64,000 nucleotides of DNA from Anaerolineae bacterium (GCA_022071955.1 JAJVIM010000003.1:434001-498000), one strand, 5' to 3'. Numbered from the stretch's first letter, positions 1 to 9,537 are shown. A program made the numbers and translations. The notes: generated from the sequence alone by a model not told the origin.

Positions 1-2
1 CC

Positions 3-1691
3 AAAGATGTGGTTGAAAAGTTTGCCGATGGCAACCTGGCCGCAACGGTTACGCTGCGCTCGGAGGAGGATGAATTTGCCCGGGCTTTACAGGCGATGGT
101 AATTAACCTGCGCCAGCAAATTGAATCGATTGTCGCCAGTACCGATGAAATGAGCGCGATTTCTAACGACATTGCGATGTCAACCGCCCAAACCGGCGAG
201 GCGGCGGCGCAAATTTCGCACACCATCCAGCACATCGCCGCCGGAGCCTCGCAGCAGGCCGATAGTGTTGGCAAAACGGTACGCTCGGTAGACCAGATGA
301 CCTACGCCATTGAGGGTGTGGCGCACGGGGCGCAGGAACAGGCCACGGCAGTGGGCACAACCTCAAACATTATCACCCAGCTTTCGTTTGCCATTGAGCA
401 GGTTTCGGCCAATGTTGACCAAATGGTCACCCTGAAGAATGATGTGGAACAGGCCGCTCACAAAGTCAGAGAAATGGGCAAACGCTCGCAACAGATTGGG
501 GCCATTGTGCAGACAATTGAAGATATTGCCAGCCAAACCAACCTGCTGGCGCTCAATGCCGCCATCGAGGCCGCCCGCGCCGGCGAGCACGGCAAAGGCT
601 TTGCCGTGGTGGCCGACGAGGTGCGCAAACTGGCCGAAAAATCGGCGGGAGCCACCCGCGAAATCACCAGCCTGATTCAGGATGTGCAGGAGTCGGTCAC
701 CGAGGCGGTAATCGCCATCGATAAAAGTTCGCACAGGCTGGATGAGCAGATGCAGGAAATGAGCCAGGCCACCGCCGAAATGCGTCAGGGGTCCGATGAA
801 GTGGTCAACGCCATCGAAACAGTATCGGCGGTGGTGGAAGAAAACACAGCCGCCACGGAAGAAATGTCGGCCAGCTCCGGCGAAGTGTCACAGGCGATGG
901 AAAATATTGCCAGCGTAAGCCAGGAAACCAGCGCCTCAATTCAGGAAATCAGCGCCTCGGTGGAAGAAATGAGCGCCCAGGTCGCCGATGTCAGCCGCGC
1001 CACCAAACTGTTCAGCGAAAAAGCGGTTGAACTGCAACAAAAAGTTTTGCACATTTCTGTTAAAAAAGTCTCCGGTAAAGTTTCGCGGGGCACGGCGCTG
1101 CTGGGCCGGATTGACTTTGTCAAAGAACGGTACGGGCCAGAGGCGTGGCAGCGCGTTTTGCGACGCCTGCCGGTTGAGGCTGCCCAAATTTTGAGCGGCA
1201 AAATTGATCCCGGCGGCGAATATCCGCCGGAAATATTGGGCCAACTGACCAGCGCCATCAAAACAGAACTCGCCGGCGGCAGCGATGATATTTTGCGGGA
1301 AATGACCGCCTATCGCGCCAAATTTGATGTCCTGCCCGGCGGTAAACTGGCTCAGCACTTTAAACCCGGCGACCCCGGTTTCACCATGCGCCGCATGGAT
1401 TTGTGCCTGCGCCACAACTGGGGCGATGGCGTCATTGTCCGCAGTAAAGATATTGGCCCCAACCACATCCGCCAAGAGGTGGATATGGGTGGCAAACAGC
1501 CCCGCGAGCGCTGCACCTACAACCACGTCGGCTGGATGGAAGGCGTTATCCGCGAAGCCGGCGGCATCCCCACCATCAAAAAGACCAAATGCATGCACAA
1601 CGGCGATCCCTGCTGCGAATACGATATCCGCTGGGAAATGGCCGCAGAAAAAGACCGGCAACCCCAGCGGCAGCAGCCGGTAAAGGTTTGA
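3..1691 (+). CDS. Methyl-accepting chemotaxis protein, 5'-truncated, with C-terminal DUF2378/V4R-like domain
   Basis: The gene is open at the left edge: the frame reads through before the GTG at 9, so the sensor and most of the HAMP domain lie outside. Visible are the HAMP end ([12 protein letters not shown]), a long Ala/Glu/Gln-rich coiled coil, and the MCP signalling tip around residues 170-215 with [16 protein letters not shown] and [14 protein letters not shown]. This tip contacts CheA/CheW. After about residue 350 there is an extra domain of roughly 190 residues. It begins [20 protein letters not shown] and ends [15 protein letters not shown], resembling DUF2378/V4R-type ligand or heme-binding modules. 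That assignment is by eye; the MCP call is firm. Confidence 0.9.
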   Translation, partial: KDVVEKFADGNLAATVTLRSEEDEFARALQAMVINLRQQIESIVASTDEMSAISNDIAMSTAQTGEAAAQISHTIQHIAAGASQQADSVGKTVRSVDQMTYAIEGVAHGAQEQATAVGTTSNIITQLSFAIEQVSANVDQMVTLKNDVEQAAHKVREMGKRSQQIGAIVQTIEDIASQTNLLALNAAIEAARAGEHGKGFAVVADEVRKLAEKSAGATREITSLIQDVQESVTEAVIAIDKSSHRLDEQMQEMSQATAEMRQGSDEVVNAIETVSAVVEENTAATEEMSASSGEVSQAMENIASVSQETSASIQEISASVEEMSAQVADVSRATKLFSEKAVELQQKVLHISVKKVSGKVSRGTALLGRIDFVKERYGPEAWQRVLRRLPVEAAQILSGKIDPGGEYPPEILGQLTSAIKTELAGGSDDILREMTAYRAKFDVLPGGKLAQHFKPGDPGFTMRRMDLCLRHNWGDGVIVRSKDIGPNHIRQEVDMGGKQPRERCTYNHVGWMEGVIREAGGIPTIKKTKCMHNGDPCCEYDIRWEMAAEKDRQPQRQQPVKV

Positions 1692-1731
1692 GCAACACGT
1701 CATATTTTCCCCCAAAATTTATGTCAAGCAG

Positions 1732-1760
1732 TTGCATCCGACTCCTGACTTACGTATAAT
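1732..1760 (+). promoter_or_regulatory. Sigma70-type promoter of the LysM repeat protein
   Basis: TTGCAT (1732-1737), a 17-bp spacer and a perfect TATAAT (1755-1760). The 1802 gene follows with a strong GTAGGAGG Shine-Dalgarno near 1787. Confidence 0.6.
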
Positions 1761-1801
1761 GAGGTAAACATAACGTCTTAAGTCCGTAGGAGGAAAACTA
1801 A

Positions 1802-2614
1802 ATGAAAAAAATGACGTTGGTTAAATTAATCGCGGTGGTAACTACCGTTGTTGCGCTACAACTGGCGCTGGTTGCCACCAGCATGGCCGCACCTCCAGCT
1901 ACCGGGGATGCCTGGGGTGGCGGGCCGTGCTACACCGTTCAGGCCGGTGATACGTTGTCAGACATTGGGTATAGGTACAACATCGCGCCGTTTTTTATTG
2001 CGATGGTAAACCACATATCCAACCCGGACTGGATTTACGAAGGCCAGGTTTTGTGCATTCCGCCGGTTGGCCCGCCGTTTGATCACCCCGCGCCGGGAAT
2101 GGGACCTGTTCCGCCAATGCCGATGCCCAGCCCGTGGCCGCCAATGGCCGCACCTTACCAGGGCATGGACAGTCAACCTGAGGGTATGCCGTATCAAGGT
2201 ATGGGCATGGACCAACAGCCATACATGGGCTACCCGCAAATGGGCATGGACCAGCAACCGTACATGGGTTATCCACAGATGGGCATGGACCAATCTCAAG
2301 GCATGGGCATGGATCAACAGCCGTACATGGGCTATCCGCAAATGGGCATGGACCAGCAACCGTACATGGGTTATCCGCAGATGGGTATGGATCAATCTCA
2401 AGGCATGGGTATGGACCAGCAGCCGTACATGGGCTACCCGCAAATGGGCATGGACCAGCAGCCATACATGGGTTATCCGCAAATGGGTATGGATCAATCT
2501 CAGGGGATGGCCTACCCGCAAATGGGCCAGCCGCAGCCAATGCCATACGGGCAGCCGCAAATGGGCATGATGCCGCCGCAACCGGCGCCCTACAGCCAGG
2601 GAGATACCTATTAA
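1802..2614 (+). CDS. Secreted LysM protein with Met/Gln/Tyr-rich tandem repeat tail
   Basis: The 270-residue product starts with a signal peptide (residues 1 to about 30, ending SMAA). One LysM module follows (about 43-87, from CYTVQAGDTLSDIG to EGQVLCIP), expected to bind peptidoglycan. The remainder is low-complexity Pro/Met/Gln/Tyr-rich sequence containing three near-perfect 34-residue repeats built on MGMDQQPYMGYPQ. It stands alone, with its own promoter and RBS, and converges on sucD at a shared terminator. The tail has no recognised function; a cell-wall-bound, self-associating or surface-coating role is a guess. The start is supported by AGGAGG 8 nt upstream. Confidence 0.85.
   Translation: MKKMTLVKLIAVVTTVVALQLALVATSMAAPPATGDAWGGGPCYTVQAGDTLSDIGYRYNIAPFFIAMVNHISNPDWIYEGQVLCIPPVGPPFDHPAPGMGPVPPMPMPSPWPPMAAPYQGMDSQPEGMPYQGMGMDQQPYMGYPQMGMDQQPYMGYPQMGMDQSQGMGMDQQPYMGYPQMGMDQQPYMGYPQMGMDQSQGMGMDQQPYMGYPQMGMDQQPYMGYPQMGMDQSQGMAYPQMGQPQPMPYGQPQMGMMPPQPAPYSQGDTY
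2201..2506 (+). repeat. Three tandem 102-bp coding repeats
   Basis: Units 2201-2302, 2303-2404 and 2405-2506 each encode two copies of MGMDQQPYMGYPQ followed by MGMDQSQG. The copies differ mainly at third positions, so the protein repeat is maintained while DNA diverges. A length polymorphism by slippage is likely. Confidence 0.95.
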
Positions 2615-2630
2615 TCCGTAGCCGCAAGGC

Positions 2631-2670
2631 AATCAAAAAGGGCTGGCCACACGACCAGCCCTTTTTGATT
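2631..2670. terminator. Bidirectional rho-independent terminator
   Basis: Perfect 16-bp inverted repeat (arms 2631-2646 and 2655-2670, loop CCACACGA) with A-tract on one side and T-tract on the other. It lies between the convergent LysM gene and sucD. Confidence 0.9.
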
Positions 2671-2681
2671 CCGCTCAAACC

Positions 2682-3548
2682 TTACATTTGAGAAGCAACA
2701 ATTTCGGCAACTTCTTCCGGCTGCTGGGCTACTCTAACGCCAGCCGCCTCAAAGGCCTTGATCTTTTCCTCGGCGGTACCTTCACCGCCCTGAATGATGG
2801 CGCCGGCGTGGCCCATCCGTTTGCCCGGCGGCGCGGTTCGGCCGGCGATAAAGCCGGTTACGGATTTGGTCATTCGCTCTTTAATGAACTGGGCGGCTTT
2901 TTGTTCGTCGGTACCGCCGATTTCGCCGATAACCACTACCTGATCGGTCAGCGGGTCGCTTTCAAATAACCGCAGAATGTCAATAAAATTGCTGCCGATA
3001 ATCGGGTCGCCGCCAATGCCAACGGCGGTGCTAAGGCCAATCCCTTTATCATTGAGCGCCTGCATTACCTCATAGGTGAGGGTGCCGCTGCGAGAGACCA
3101 GCCCCACGCTGCCGCTCATCTGAAAGCGGTTGGGCGTGATGCCAACTTTTGCTTCGCCGGGAGTAATGAGGCCGGGGCAGTTAGGGCCAATCAGCCGCAC
3201 ATCCCGTCCTTTGAGAAAACGCTGCACCCGAATCATGTCCAGCACCGGCACGCCTTCGGTGATGCAAATCACCAGTTTAACACCGCCATCCGCCGATTCC
3301 ATGATCGCGTCGGCGGCAAAGCGGGCCGGCACGTAAATAATGCTGGTGTTGGCTTCGGTGGCGTTGATAGCTTCCTTAACCGTATCAAACACGGGCACAC
3401 CGTGGATCCATTCGCCGCCTTTGCCGGGCGTAACGCCGGCCACCACGTTGGTGCCGTATTCAATCATTTGCTGCGTATGAAATGCGCCCTCGCGCCCGGT
3501 TATCCCCTGCACCAGCAGCCGCGTTTGTTTGCCAATCAAAATGCTCAT
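2682..3548 (-). CDS. sucD: Succinate-CoA ligase subunit alpha
   Basis: The 288-residue protein has normal length for the family. It catalyses the nucleotide-linked interconversion of succinyl-CoA and succinate in the TCA cycle, as the catalytic partner of SucC. The N-terminal CoA-binding Rossmann domain carries [15 protein letters not shown], and the phospho-histidine motif GHAGAI places the active His near residue 247. The ATG at 3548 has AAGGAG 8 nt upstream. It sits directly downstream of sucC with a few bases between them, so the two are cotranscribed. Nothing is unusual about it. Confidence 0.97.
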   Translation of the reverse strand: MSILIGKQTRLLVQGITGREGAFHTQQMIEYGTNVVAGVTPGKGGEWIHGVPVFDTVKEAINATEANTSIIYVPARFAADAIMESADGGVKLVICITEGVPVLDMIRVQRFLKGRDVRLIGPNCPGLITPGEAKVGITPNRFQMSGSVGLVSRSGTLTYEVMQALNDKGIGLSTAVGIGGDPIIGSNFIDILRLFESDPLTDQVVVIGEIGGTDEQKAAQFIKERMTKSVTGFIAGRTAPPGKRMGHAGAIIQGGEGTAEEKIKAFEAAGVRVAQQPEEVAEIVASQM

Positions 3549-3550
3549 TG

Positions 3551-4687
3551 CTAAGCTCCTTTCGCCAATTGGACTGCTTTTTGGGCAGCTTCGCCCAGGC
3601 TTGAGGCGCTGGGGAAGTTGGCCTCGGCCAGAATTTGCCGGCCTTCCTCTTCGTTGGTGCCTACCAGGCGAGCCACCATCGGGATATTGGTTTGCACTTC
3701 GTTGAGCGCTTCCAAAATACCACGGGCAACTTCATCGCAGCGGGTAATCCCGCCAAAAATATTAAAGAGGATGCTTTTGACCTTGGGGTCTTTTAAAATA
3801 ATCCGCAGCGCCGCGGCCACTTTGTCAGATTTAGCCCCGCCGCCAATATCCAAAAAATTGGCCGGTTCGCCGCCAAAGTATTTAACAATATCCATCGTAG
3901 CCATTGCCAGCCCCGCGCCGTTGACCATGCAGCCAATTTCGCCATCGAGCTTGACAAAGCTCAACCCGGCCAGCCGCGCTTCGCGTTCGCTGTCGGTTTC
4001 TTCCTGAATATCACGCAGTTCGGCCAACTTGGGGTGGCGGTAGAGAGCGTTGTCATCGAGGATTATTTTGCCGTCAACAGCCAGCATTTTGTCGTCGCCG
4101 GTAATAACCAGCGGGTTAATTTCGGCCAGGCTCGCATCAGTGCTGATAAACGCGCTGTACAAACCCGTCAAAATTCGCACAAAATCATTCACAAAAACCC
4201 GGCGCAAGCCCAAATCAAACGCCAGATTGCGCGCCTGATACCCCATCAAGCCCACTTGCGGGTCGATGGGCAGGCGTTTAATGGCCTCGGGATTGGTTTT
4301 GGCGACTTCTTCAATTTCCACGCCGCCTTCCGCCGAAGCAATGATCACCGGTAGCTGCAACGCCCGGTCAATCACAATGCCCAAATATATTTCTTCGTTG
4401 ATATCAGCAGCCTGATCCACCAGCACTTTATCAACGGTAAGCCCTTTGATATCCATCCCCAAAATCTGATCCGCCATTTGTTCGGCTTCGTTGGGGTTTT
4501 TGGCCAGCTTCACTCCCCCGGCTTTGCCGCGACCGCCCACCAAAACCTGGCTTTTTATGACCACCGGGCCGCCCAATTTTCTGGCGATTTCACGCGCCTG
4601 GTCCGGGGTGATGGCTACTTCACCGTTGGGAATCGGAATGCCGTGTTCGGCAAAAATCCGCTTCGACTGATATTCATGCAGTTTCAC
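3551..4687 (-). CDS. sucC: Succinate-CoA ligase subunit beta
   Basis: The product (378 aa) has an N-terminal ATP-grasp domain ([16 protein letters not shown], then [15 protein letters not shown]) and a C-terminal ligase domain ([31 protein letters not shown]). It binds nucleotide and succinate and assembles with SucD. An upstream TTG at 4693 is also in frame, but AAGGAGG (4694-4700) abuts it. The same SD sits 6 nt from the GTG at 4687, so GTG 4687 is preferred. A TATAAT-like -10 on the minus strand (4783-4788) may drive sucCD; its -35 is poor. Confidence 0.96.
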   Translation of the reverse strand: MKLHEYQSKRIFAEHGIPIPNGEVAITPDQAREIARKLGGPVVIKSQVLVGGRGKAGGVKLAKNPNEAEQMADQILGMDIKGLTVDKVLVDQAADINEEIYLGIVIDRALQLPVIIASAEGGVEIEEVAKTNPEAIKRLPIDPQVGLMGYQARNLAFDLGLRRVFVNDFVRILTGLYSAFISTDASLAEINPLVITGDDKMLAVDGKIILDDNALYRHPKLAELRDIQEETDSEREARLAGLSFVKLDGEIGCMVNGAGLAMATMDIVKYFGGEPANFLDIGGGAKSDKVAAALRIILKDPKVKSILFNIFGGITRCDEVARGILEALNEVQTNIPMVARLVGTNEEEGRQILAEANFPSASSLGEAAQKAVQLAKGA

Positions 4688-4946
4688 ATGCAACCTCCTT
4701 GGATGTGTTATTTGATTTGATCTGCGTTTATGGGCTGTTGTAAGTTTTTGCGGTAAATTTTAAGGGAAAAAATCCCCAGCGAATTATACCACGTTTTCTG
4801 GTTTGCACCTATTAGAAAAGGTTATAGGTTACAAAACGGTTACGGTTTTTGGCACAGTACCGTTTTGCTATTGTTAAGAAATACCGGCTGTGCTATCCTG
4901 ATTATGAAGCTGGTTAACATTTTTTACATGGCTGCCCGGTCGGAGG
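4688..4946. other. Divergent intergenic region (sucCD / cohesin cluster)
   Basis: No gene recognised. It holds the minus-strand -10 ATTATA complement (4783-4788) for sucCD and a plus-strand promoter at 4871-4899. AT-rich stretches lie around 4735-4830. Confidence 0.5.
4871..4899 (+). promoter_or_regulatory. Predicted promoter of first cohesin-dockerin gene
   Basis: TTGTTA (4871-4876), 17-bp spacer, TATCCT (4894-4899). Confidence 0.4.
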
Positions 4947-6038
4947 GTGGCTTTTGTCCTTTACCAACTCAAAATATTGGTGTCAAGCGTGACTCGTGTG
5001 AAAGCATTTTTTGCGGCCCACATTTGTATAAAAACAGTAACCCGTCGATGGGTACACCGGTCACTCACCCTTATTTTGAGTTCCCTGCCACACTTCCCCC
5101 CATTCGCCAAAAAAATTATCGCGCTGCTGGCCCTGCTACTGCTGGTCCCTGCGCCAATGCTGGCTCAAAGCCCGGAACCGCCTGCCGTCACCCTGCGGCT
5201 GGTTACCCCCATCACCCCCGGCCAGCCCGTCGATGTGGCTGTCGTCGCGGTCAACGTGCCCCAGCCCGGCCTGTTTGGCGGCCAGTTTGAGCTGTATTTT
5301 AACCCGGCCCACCTGCGGCCCATCGGTAGCTCACTGTCGCCGGGAGCAGACATCGCCCCGGCCGCAGTGGCCCGCACTCACTGGAGCGAAGGCCGGCTGG
5401 CCTACGCCCTCAGCCGGCAAAACGATGCCGGCAACCTGGCCGGTGAAGTAACGCTGGCCACCCTTTCTTTTGAACCCATTGTTTCCAACATTCAAACCAA
5501 CCTCACGCTGGCAAACGTGGTGCTGGGCGCTCGCGGCGGCGCGCCGCTGCGGGTAACGCAAACATCGCCGCTGCGGCTGGCCCTGGCCGATACCGGCGGC
5601 AGTTTCACCGGACAGATTGTCGTTGAAGGCGCGCCACGCCAGCCCGGCCCGGTAATCACCGCTACTCGCAACGATAGTTTGACGTTCAACCAGACAGTTG
5701 CGGCCGGCGGCGAGTTTACCCTGGCCAACCTGCCTTCCGGCAAGTATACCCTCTCGGTTGAAAAACCTGGCTATCTGGCAGCAACCTGCGCCGCCGCCAC
5801 CGCCAGCCCGGCCACCCGGCTCGCTCCGCTCACGTTACGCGCCGGCGATGTTGACGGCAGCGGCCTGATTGACGTGGCCGACGCCGTGGCGCTGGGCGGC
5901 ATGATGAACAGCCCCGCACCCGATCTGACGCTGGATTACACCGCCGATGGTCTGATCGATATACTTGATTTAATTCTGCTGGCCGCAAACTACGGCCAAT
6001 CGGCCAACCAAAATCCGTGGCCCTGCCGGCCACTTTAA
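4947..6038 (+). CDS. Secreted cohesin + CnaB/peptidase-regulatory-like + dockerin protein
   Basis: From the longest start, a hydrophobic signal segment lies at about residues 56-73 (IIALLALLLLVPAPMLAQ). A cohesin-like beta domain follows (about 79-207: VTPGQPV-type opening, GGQFELYFNPAHL core). Next is a CnaB/carboxypeptidase-regulatory-like domain (about 217-280, PSGKYTLSVEKPGYLA). A two-repeat dockerin comes last (about 299-351), with GDVDGSGLIDVADAV and DYTADGLIDILDLILLAANYG-like calcium loops. The start is unresolved: GTG 4947 has GGAGG directly abutting it, and GTG 4989 or TTG 5076 would give a more normal signal peptide. It is the first gene of the cohesin cluster. Adhesive or assembly role is inferred from domains. 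Confidence 0.8.
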   Translation: MAFVLYQLKILVSSVTRVKAFFAAHICIKTVTRRWVHRSLTLILSSLPHFPPFAKKIIALLALLLLVPAPMLAQSPEPPAVTLRLVTPITPGQPVDVAVVAVNVPQPGLFGGQFELYFNPAHLRPIGSSLSPGADIAPAAVARTHWSEGRLAYALSRQNDAGNLAGEVTLATLSFEPIVSNIQTNLTLANVVLGARGGAPLRVTQTSPLRLALADTGGSFTGQIVVEGAPRQPGPVITATRNDSLTFNQTVAAGGEFTLANLPSGKYTLSVEKPGYLAATCAAATASPATRLAPLTLRAGDVDGSGLIDVADAVALGGMMNSPAPDLTLDYTADGLIDILDLILLAANYGQSANQNPWPCRPL

Positions 6039-6063
6039 CCCCGATTTTGAAACGGAGGAATCA

Positions 6064-6705
6064 ATGACCCACCGCTTTTTTGTGTTGTTGTTGATCGCAA
6101 TTGGTCTGCTTGGTTTAACAGCGCCGGCGCTGGCGCAAAACAGCGCCCAGGTTTACCTCACGCCCGTCGCCACCGGCGACAACTCGGTGACGGTGGATTT
6201 AATGGCCGACAACGTGGCCGATCTGTACGGCGTGGAATTTTTGCTCACGTTTGACCCCGCCCAGGTCAGTGTGGCTGATGCCAACCCGGAACAGGCCGGC
6301 ATTCAGGTTGAAACCGGCACGCTGCTACCGGAAAACCAGGCGTTTGTGGTAGTCAATCAGGCCGATGCCAGCGCCGGCAGCATCGCCTTTGCCATGACCC
6401 TGCTCAATCCCGCTCCGGCGGTTTCCGGCAGCGGGTCGCTGGCGCGGATCACCTTTAACCTGCCGGCCGGCGCTGTTTCAACCGTAGACATTGCCGATAT
6501 CAAACTGGTTTCGGCCGGGCTGCAAATTATCCCCGCCGAAACCAAAAGCCTGACCCTTGGCCAACCCCGCCGCGATGCGTCTGCGTTTCCGTGGTGGCTG
6601 GTGGCGTTGGGCATTATTGTGATTGGCCTGCTCGGTTTGGGCGCGTTTATTTTTGCCGGCAACGCACGCGGAGCGTCTAAAACGCGGCGCGCCCAACAGT
6701 TGTAG
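6064..6705 (+). CDS. Membrane-anchored cohesin protein
   Basis: The 213-residue product has a signal peptide (1-24, ending ALAQ) and a single cohesin-like domain (about 27-162, with YGVEFLLTFDPAQVSV and GSLARITF). A TM helix (about 176-198) and a basic cytoplasmic tail (KTRRAQQL) finish it. There is no dockerin. This architecture matches an anchoring scaffoldin in which one cohesin displayed outside could dock a dockerin-bearing partner. The RBS ACGGAGGAA lies just upstream of ATG 6064, 25 bp after the previous gene, indicating cotranscription. The close relative at 15057 adds a TPR tail. Confidence 0.82.
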   Translation: MTHRFFVLLLIAIGLLGLTAPALAQNSAQVYLTPVATGDNSVTVDLMADNVADLYGVEFLLTFDPAQVSVADANPEQAGIQVETGTLLPENQAFVVVNQADASAGSIAFAMTLLNPAPAVSGSGSLARITFNLPAGAVSTVDIADIKLVSAGLQIIPAETKSLTLGQPRRDASAFPWWLVALGIIVIGLLGLGAFIFAGNARGASKTRRAQQL

Positions 6706-6745
6706 CCGGGCCAGATTAAATTTTGCTGAACAGTGTGGAAATGGA

Positions 6746-7150
6746 ATGAACATACCGTCTGCTAACGAAAAACTGCTGGTTGTAAATTTTTCATCGCGTG
6801 AGCTGAGCGAAACCGCCAAAGCGCAAATTCGGCGCGAGGCGCGAGTAGCTGATGTGGCCGAAATTCACCTGCCCTGCCATTTTGATTTGGGCAAACCTCT
6901 GCCGCCGCAAATCGCCAACATGATTACCCTGGCCGACCAAATGGCCAAAAACGCGGGATTTCCCAACGGCCTCCTTTCCCGGATTGTGGTGGTGCCGCCC
7001 GGTTTTGCCGATGCTGCTTTTATTATGGGCGCGTGGATGGCCTACGCCAACATGAGCATTACCAGCCCCATCCGCACCATGCGTTTCAGCACCGGCTGGA
7101 CGGCTATGTTGTTTGAACCACAGCAGTTTTACACCGGCAAAAAATCGTAA
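6746..7150 (+). CDS. Small cytoplasmic protein, possibly Csx15-like
   Basis: This is a 134-residue protein without signal peptide or TM segment. The ATG at 6746 is preferred; upstream codons in this frame overlap the preceding gene. An N-terminal strand (KLLVVNFSSREL), a middle HFDLGKPLPPQI and a C-terminal IVVVPPGFADAAFIMGAWMAY followed by SPIRTMR resemble, by eye, the layout of the CRISPR-accessory family Csx15. No cas gene or array is present in the window, so the match is tentative. It is the only soluble intracellular product among the surface proteins and lies 93 bp ahead of the histidine kinase start. Function unknown. Confidence 0.6.
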   Translation: MNIPSANEKLLVVNFSSRELSETAKAQIRREARVADVAEIHLPCHFDLGKPLPPQIANMITLADQMAKNAGFPNGLLSRIVVVPPGFADAAFIMGAWMAYANMSITSPIRTMRFSTGWTAMLFEPQQFYTGKKS

Positions 7151-7243
7151 TTAGCGGCCTGACATTTTTTGGCGGCTGCCAGAAAACGCAGGGGTTTATG
7201 TTTGGTTATACCATTCGGCGGAATGCTTTTGGGCGAGCTTAAT

Positions 7244-8698
7244 ATGACTCAGCCCGAATTGTTGTCCCCTCAAATTGAATCTGAGGCCGCCGGCTGGCGC
7301 AGCGCACCGGCCCGGCTGGCCTTTGCGCTGGCCGCGAGCCGTCGCTCCCGACTGGGGTTGACACTGTGGGGATTGGCGCTGCTGCTGTTTGTCGCCAATC
7401 TGGCCGTATTGCCCAATCCATTAACCGCCGCCGGCTGGCTGCTGTTTGGCCTGTTGGCGGCAGGCGGCGGGCTGCTGCTGGCCGAAGTTTTTCACCCGGA
7501 GCGATTGGCGGCGCAGCAATTTCTGCGCACCTCCGGTCAACTTATCCATGCCACCGCCGACCCGTGGCTGCTGCTGGTACGGGCCACCCGAACCCTGCAC
7601 ACCACGCTCAACTGCGATAACCTGTCGCTGTGGCGCTACCACGCCGCCGAGAGCGTGATGTTGCTGCTGCGAGCCGAGGGCCAGCCGCCGGCCGACGAAC
7701 TGGCCGAACTGCCGGTCGATCTGGCTGCCGGGCAGTTGCAGGGCATCTGGCCGGTGGGTCAACTGCCGGAAAGCGCGCTGCGGCTTGGCTTGCAGGCTGC
7801 GGGTGTTCGCACCGTGGTCTGGCTCCGGCCGGGCGGCGAACTGGTGGGCGGCGTGGGGCTGGGCCGGGTCAGGCTGAAATTCCCCACCGAACTACTGCAA
7901 CAGGTGACGGCTCAATTCACGCTGCTGTTCAAAAACACTCTGTTGGCCATCGACCTGGCCGATGCGCGGCACAAATTGCAGTTGGCCTATCGCCGCACCA
8001 TTGATGCGCAGGACGACGAACGCCGCAACCTGGCCGCCGAACTCCACGATGACATTTTGGGCCGGCTGACCACAATGGCTTTGAGCTTGCGCCGCAGCCA
8101 GAACAACCTGGCCGGCAATGTGGCCGAGGTGGGACAGTGGCTGGCCGGGCTGGAAACCGAAACGCAAAATCTCAACCGCCGCCTGCGGGAAATCACGCAG
8201 GGACTGCATCCGTCGGTGCTGACCGATTTGGGGCTGATTTCGGCGCTGCGGGCTTATATGGACTCGCTGGCCACCGCGCCCGCCAGCGACACCGCTGCTA
8301 AAACCATCACCCTGACCGCACAGGGTTTTGACTCGGGCCGGATTCCCGCGCCCAAGCTGGAACGTGATCTGTACTACATTGTCCGGCAGGCGCTGGATAA
8401 TGCCATCAAACACGCGCAGGCCGGGCAGATTTTTGTCCATTTGCGCTGGGATACCGCTGCGGTGAGCGTAACCGTGCGCGACACCGGCCGGGGAATGGCC
8501 GCCGCGCCGGAGCAGTTGATGGGCCACAACGGTCATTTGGGGTTGTTGTCAATGCAGGAGAGGGCGCTGGCCTGGCAGGGACGACTGTCGTTTCATACCG
8601 GCGCGGAGCAGGGCACCACCGTTCGCGCCCGCCTGCCCATCGGACAACCCAGCGCCGCACCGTCGCATTTGCAGGCGTACACCCAGTATCTGAGTTAG
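7244..8698 (+). CDS. NarL-family sensor histidine kinase (HisKA_3)
   Basis: From ATG 7244 the product has 484 residues; TTG 7169 and ATG 7223 are alternatives. Two or three hydrophobic segments occupy about residues 36-82. A GAF-like region (about 100-235) follows. The dimerisation/phosphoacceptor motif DDERRNLAAELHDDILGRL places the phosphorylated His near 268. The HATPase region has an N-box (RQALDNAIKHA), a G-box (RDTGRGMA) and a C-terminal LGLLSMQERA typical of HisKA_3 kinases. It converges on the LuxR-type regulator at 8806-9468, its likely partner. The pair sits within the cohesin/dockerin cluster, which suggests, but does not show, control of it. Confidence 0.92.
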   Translation: MTQPELLSPQIESEAAGWRSAPARLAFALAASRRSRLGLTLWGLALLLFVANLAVLPNPLTAAGWLLFGLLAAGGGLLLAEVFHPERLAAQQFLRTSGQLIHATADPWLLLVRATRTLHTTLNCDNLSLWRYHAAESVMLLLRAEGQPPADELAELPVDLAAGQLQGIWPVGQLPESALRLGLQAAGVRTVVWLRPGGELVGGVGLGRVRLKFPTELLQQVTAQFTLLFKNTLLAIDLADARHKLQLAYRRTIDAQDDERRNLAAELHDDILGRLTTMALSLRRSQNNLAGNVAEVGQWLAGLETETQNLNRRLREITQGLHPSVLTDLGLISALRAYMDSLATAPASDTAAKTITLTAQGFDSGRIPAPKLERDLYYIVRQALDNAIKHAQAGQIFVHLRWDTAAVSVTVRDTGRGMAAAPEQLMGHNGHLGLLSMQERALAWQGRLSFHTGAEQGTTVRARLPIGQPSAAPSHLQAYTQYLS

Positions 8699-8731
8699 GT
8701 GAGTGCGGAGTTGGGTGGGTTGGGTGAGTTA

Positions 8732-8801
8732 GATGAGTTAGTGAGTTAGGTGGGTTGGGTGAGTAAATCAGATTTTAACTCGCCTAACTCACTAACTCAC
8801 C
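8732..8801. terminator. Long inverted repeat between convergent kinase and regulator
   Basis: Arms 8732-8756 and 8777-8801 pair nearly throughout (GAGTTAGTGAGTTAGG against its complement) around a 20-nt loop. The left arm is part of iterated GTGAGTT/GTGGGTT heptamer-like repeats from 8700. It probably blocks read-through in both directions. Confidence 0.6.
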
Positions 8802-8805
8802 ACAC

Positions 8806-9468
8806 TTAACTCTCGGTGGCCTGAATAAACAGTTTCACCGCCATCACCCGGGGATTGCGCATCATTTCAGTGGTCAGGTCCAGTTTGGAGAAAATGTTGT
8901 TGACGTGGCTTTCAACCGTGCGCTCGCTGATAGACAATTTTTGGGCAATAGTGCTGTTGGTGAACCCCTCGGCCATCAGTTGCAACACGTCCATCTCGCG
9001 CCGGGTCAGCTCGCGGAGCCGGGCGTAGGGGTCGTTGGAGGCCAGCCGCAGCAGTTCGTTTTGAATTTCCGGGGCCAGCATTGCCCCGCCTTCAACCACC
9101 ACCTCGATGGCCCGGACAAGCGCCGCCGGTTCGCTGAGGGTGGTTTTGAGCAGATAAGCTTTGCCGGCGGTGCCGTCGCGCAGAAAGGCCTCGGCATACT
9201 GGCGCTCGCTGTAGTGAGAAAGCAACACCAGCCCCACCTCCGGCAACTCGGCCCGAATTTGCCGGGCGGCGTCGATGCCGTTGAGTTTGGGCATCTGGAT
9301 ATCCAGCAGCACCGCGTCGGGGCGCAGTTGGCGAGCCGCTTCCACGGCGGCCTGGCCATCGGCCACGGAACCAACCACGCTGATGTGGGGCGTGTCCTGC
9401 AGCAGGTGCAGGTAGGTTTCTCGCAAAATTGTCTGATCTTCGGCAATCAGCACGCAAATAGGAGACAT
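8806..9468 (-). CDS. LuxR/NarL-family response regulator
   Basis: The 220-residue protein has a receiver domain (acidic E10/D11, phospho-acceptor D56 in VLLDIQMP, conserved Lys in YLLKTTL) and a LuxR-type helix-turn-helix (about 150-215). The HTH carries LTRREMDVLQLMAEGFTN and IAQKLSISERTVESHVNNIF. It is expected to be phosphorylated by the adjacent convergent HisKA_3 kinase and to bind DNA as a dimer. A perfect palindrome at 9710-9731 in front of the divergent cohesin gene is a candidate target. The ATG at 9468 starts MSPICVLIAEDQ. Confidence 0.95.
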   Translation of the reverse strand: MSPICVLIAEDQTILRETYLHLLQDTPHISVVGSVADGQAAVEAARQLRPDAVLLDIQMPKLNGIDAARQIRAELPEVGLVLLSHYSERQYAEAFLRDGTAGKAYLLKTTLSEPAALVRAIEVVVEGGAMLAPEIQNELLRLASNDPYARLRELTRREMDVLQLMAEGFTNSTIAQKLSISERTVESHVNNIFSKLDLTTEMMRNPRVMAVKLFIQATES

Positions 9469-9537
9469 AAGTTATCGTCCTGTAAATTATTGCCCCTCAT
9501 CCCCCAAAGTGTTTTACAGACATCGCCGTTAATCTAT

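Noticed and set aside
1036..1194. Other-frame ORFs within the chemoreceptor and many similar tracks
   Set aside because: Antisense or shifted frames of firm genes; no RBS, no homology-like features.
2201..2506. Possible CRISPR-like repeat array
   Set aside because: The repeats are contiguous 102-bp coding units in frame with a LysM protein, without spacers.
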